Source: Lentimicrobiaceae bacterium
GTDB taxonomy: Bacteria; Bacteroidota; Bacteroidia; Bacteroidales; F082
Direction: 5' to 3'
DNA length: 64,000 nucleotides
Assembly (NCBI GenBank): GCA_015061315.1
Contig: SUWV01000004.1
Coordinates: 1-64,000, forward strand
The notes under the pieces are model-generated. The model searched no databases, had not been told where the DNA came from, and worked only from the letters and a program-made list of their open reading frames with translations. Positions 63,143 through 64,000 of this stretch are shown piece after piece. How positions within the stretch are numbered: the first letter of the stretch is position 1; every line of letters begins with the position of its first letter. Made by a program: the position numbers and the translations under genes.

Positions 63143-64000
63143 ATGGAAGGAACATTAATTATTGTAGGCATCATTGCCTTTATCGTAATAATCTTCGCCT
63201 TAAACGGCTTGAAGGTTGTGCCACAATCAGAGACAAAGGTCATAGAACGTCTCGGTAAGTTTCAGGGAGTTTTACCAGCAGGTCTTAACATAATCTGGCC
63301 TATCATCGACCGTCCTAAGTTAGTGACAGTGAGAGATCACAGAGGCAGAGCATATATGACAAGCAGCATCGACCTCAGAGAACAAGTCTATGATTTCCCA
63401 AAACAAAACGTTATCACAAAAGATAATGTCACTACAGAAATCAATGCGCTTCTTTATTTCCAAATCGTCGATCCTGTCAAGTCGGTCTATGAAATCGAGA
63501 ATCTTCCAAACGCTATCGAGAAGCTGACACAGACCACACTTCGTAACGTCATAGGTGAATTGGAGTTAGATGAGACTTTAACATCACGCGACACTATCAA
63601 TGCAAAATTACGCGCCGTCTTAGACGATGCAACAAACAAATGGGGTGTTAAGGTAAATCGTGTTGAGTTACAAGACATCACACCTCCAGAATCAGTTCGC
63701 GTAGCTATGGAAAAACAAATGCAGGCAGAACGTAACAGACGTGCCGAGATCTTAAACGCCGAAGGTGAAAAGGCTTCTGCAATTCTTAAATCGGAAGGTG
63801 AAAAGACATCACAAATCAACAACGCTGAGGCTGAGAAAGCAGCAGTACTTCTCAAAGCAGAAGGCGAAGCACAAGCTAAGATTTTACAGGCACAAGCTGA
63901 AGCTCAAGCAATTGCTGTGGTAGCAGAAGCTATTAAAAACACCAAGACCGACCCTGCTTCATATCTCTTGGCTACAAAATATATCCAGACATTAGAACAG
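63143..64000 (+). CDS. SPFH/band-7 (stomatin-like) protein, cut by window edge
   Basis: Open from the ATG at 63143 to the window end, 286 codons; absent from the ORF track because the stop is outside. It has one N-terminal membrane segment (GTLIIVGIIAFIVIIFALNG). The band-7 domain follows (VPQSETKVIERLGKFQGVLP; DVxNPxKS-like YFQIVDPVKSVYEIENLPNA; TTLRNVIGELELDETLTSRD). Next is an Ala/Glu-rich coiled coil (AEGEKASAILKSEGEK). It forms the usual NfeD-SPFH operon with the previous gene. Confidence 0.92.
   Translation, partial: MEGTLIIVGIIAFIVIIFALNGLKVVPQSETKVIERLGKFQGVLPAGLNIIWPIIDRPKLVTVRDHRGRAYMTSSIDLREQVYDFPKQNVITKDNVTTEINALLYFQIVDPVKSVYEIENLPNAIEKLTQTTLRNVIGELELDETLTSRDTINAKLRAVLDDATNKWGVKVNRVELQDITPPESVRVAMEKQMQAERNRRAEILNAEGEKASAILKSEGEKTSQINNAEAEKAAVLLKAEGEAQAKILQAQAEAQAIAVVAEAIKNTKTDPASYLLATKYIQTLEQ

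Overview
The window looks like a chromosome segment of an anaerobic Bacteroidota bacterium, most likely Bacteroidales. The evidence is many promoter boxes of the Bacteroidota type (TTG, about 20 nt, TAnnTTTG), a type IX secretion C-terminal sorting domain, an LA_2272-type surface repeat protein, and lysine-fermentation genes (kamA, kdd, kce, kal, CoA-transferase subunit A). No rRNA, tRNA or CRISPR array was seen. A housekeeping backbone is interrupted by two large AT-rich accessory islands that look like anti-phage or restriction loci, and by decayed toxin, restriction and transposon fragments.

Layout. 1-2.7 kb: edge of an IS4-type transposase and an OPT peptide transporter. 3.1-4.5 kb: a Schlafen/AlbA_2 ATPase-like gene. 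4.9-18.1 kb (minus strand): a tightly packed seven-gene operon. It joins a PLD-nuclease/SNF2-type helicase, an Eco57I-type methylase and an SMC-like ATPase to an ABC three-component module (Cap4-like nuclease, middle component, DUF3732 ABC ATPase) and ends with an unknown protein. 18.5-29 kb (plus strand): a YhcG remnant, an M48 peptidase, acyltransferases, an AbiEii-type toxin/antitoxin pair, a DUF3990 protein, and a TolC-HlyD-ABC2-ABC2 exporter without an adjacent ATPase. 29-34 kb: a T9SS cargo protein, a flavodoxin-fold oxidoreductase, a DUF4143 ATPase and an FKBP isomerase. 34-49.3 kb: a second accessory island. It holds a RhuM fragment, an NdpA-like protein, two Schlafen-type genes (one broken), a five-gene minus-strand cassette (Dam-type methylase, nuclease-DGQHR fusion, DEAH helicase, GIY-YIG nuclease, HEPN protein), two YhcG nucleases (one with an amber codon) and an intact RhuM. 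49.4-56 kb: lysine fermentation genes in two blocks separated by two envelope genes. 56-64 kb: a probable small RNA, a GreA/Nudix-like fusion, an ECF sigma factor, uvrA, and an NfeD-SPFH pair.

The backbone carries several families of dispersed repeats. Some are structured: a roughly 95-bp GC-rich element with a variable but still pairable centre, a nested hairpin element, and a family of GAGACGCATCAA hairpins. Others are near-simple word repeats such as GTCAACAAG or TTGTTAATT. The word repeats run into coding sequences in frame (GNAT, TolC, HlyD, ABC permeases, GreA-like, UvrA), producing linkers and tails such as SQQVNETTSQQV. I saw none in the two large defence operons, which suggests those operons arrived later.

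The two best candidates for undescribed systems are the 4.9-18.1 kb composite operon and the 38.6-45.2 kb Dam/DGQHR/helicase/GIY-YIG/HEPN cassette. All assignments come from reading the sequence; no database search was run.
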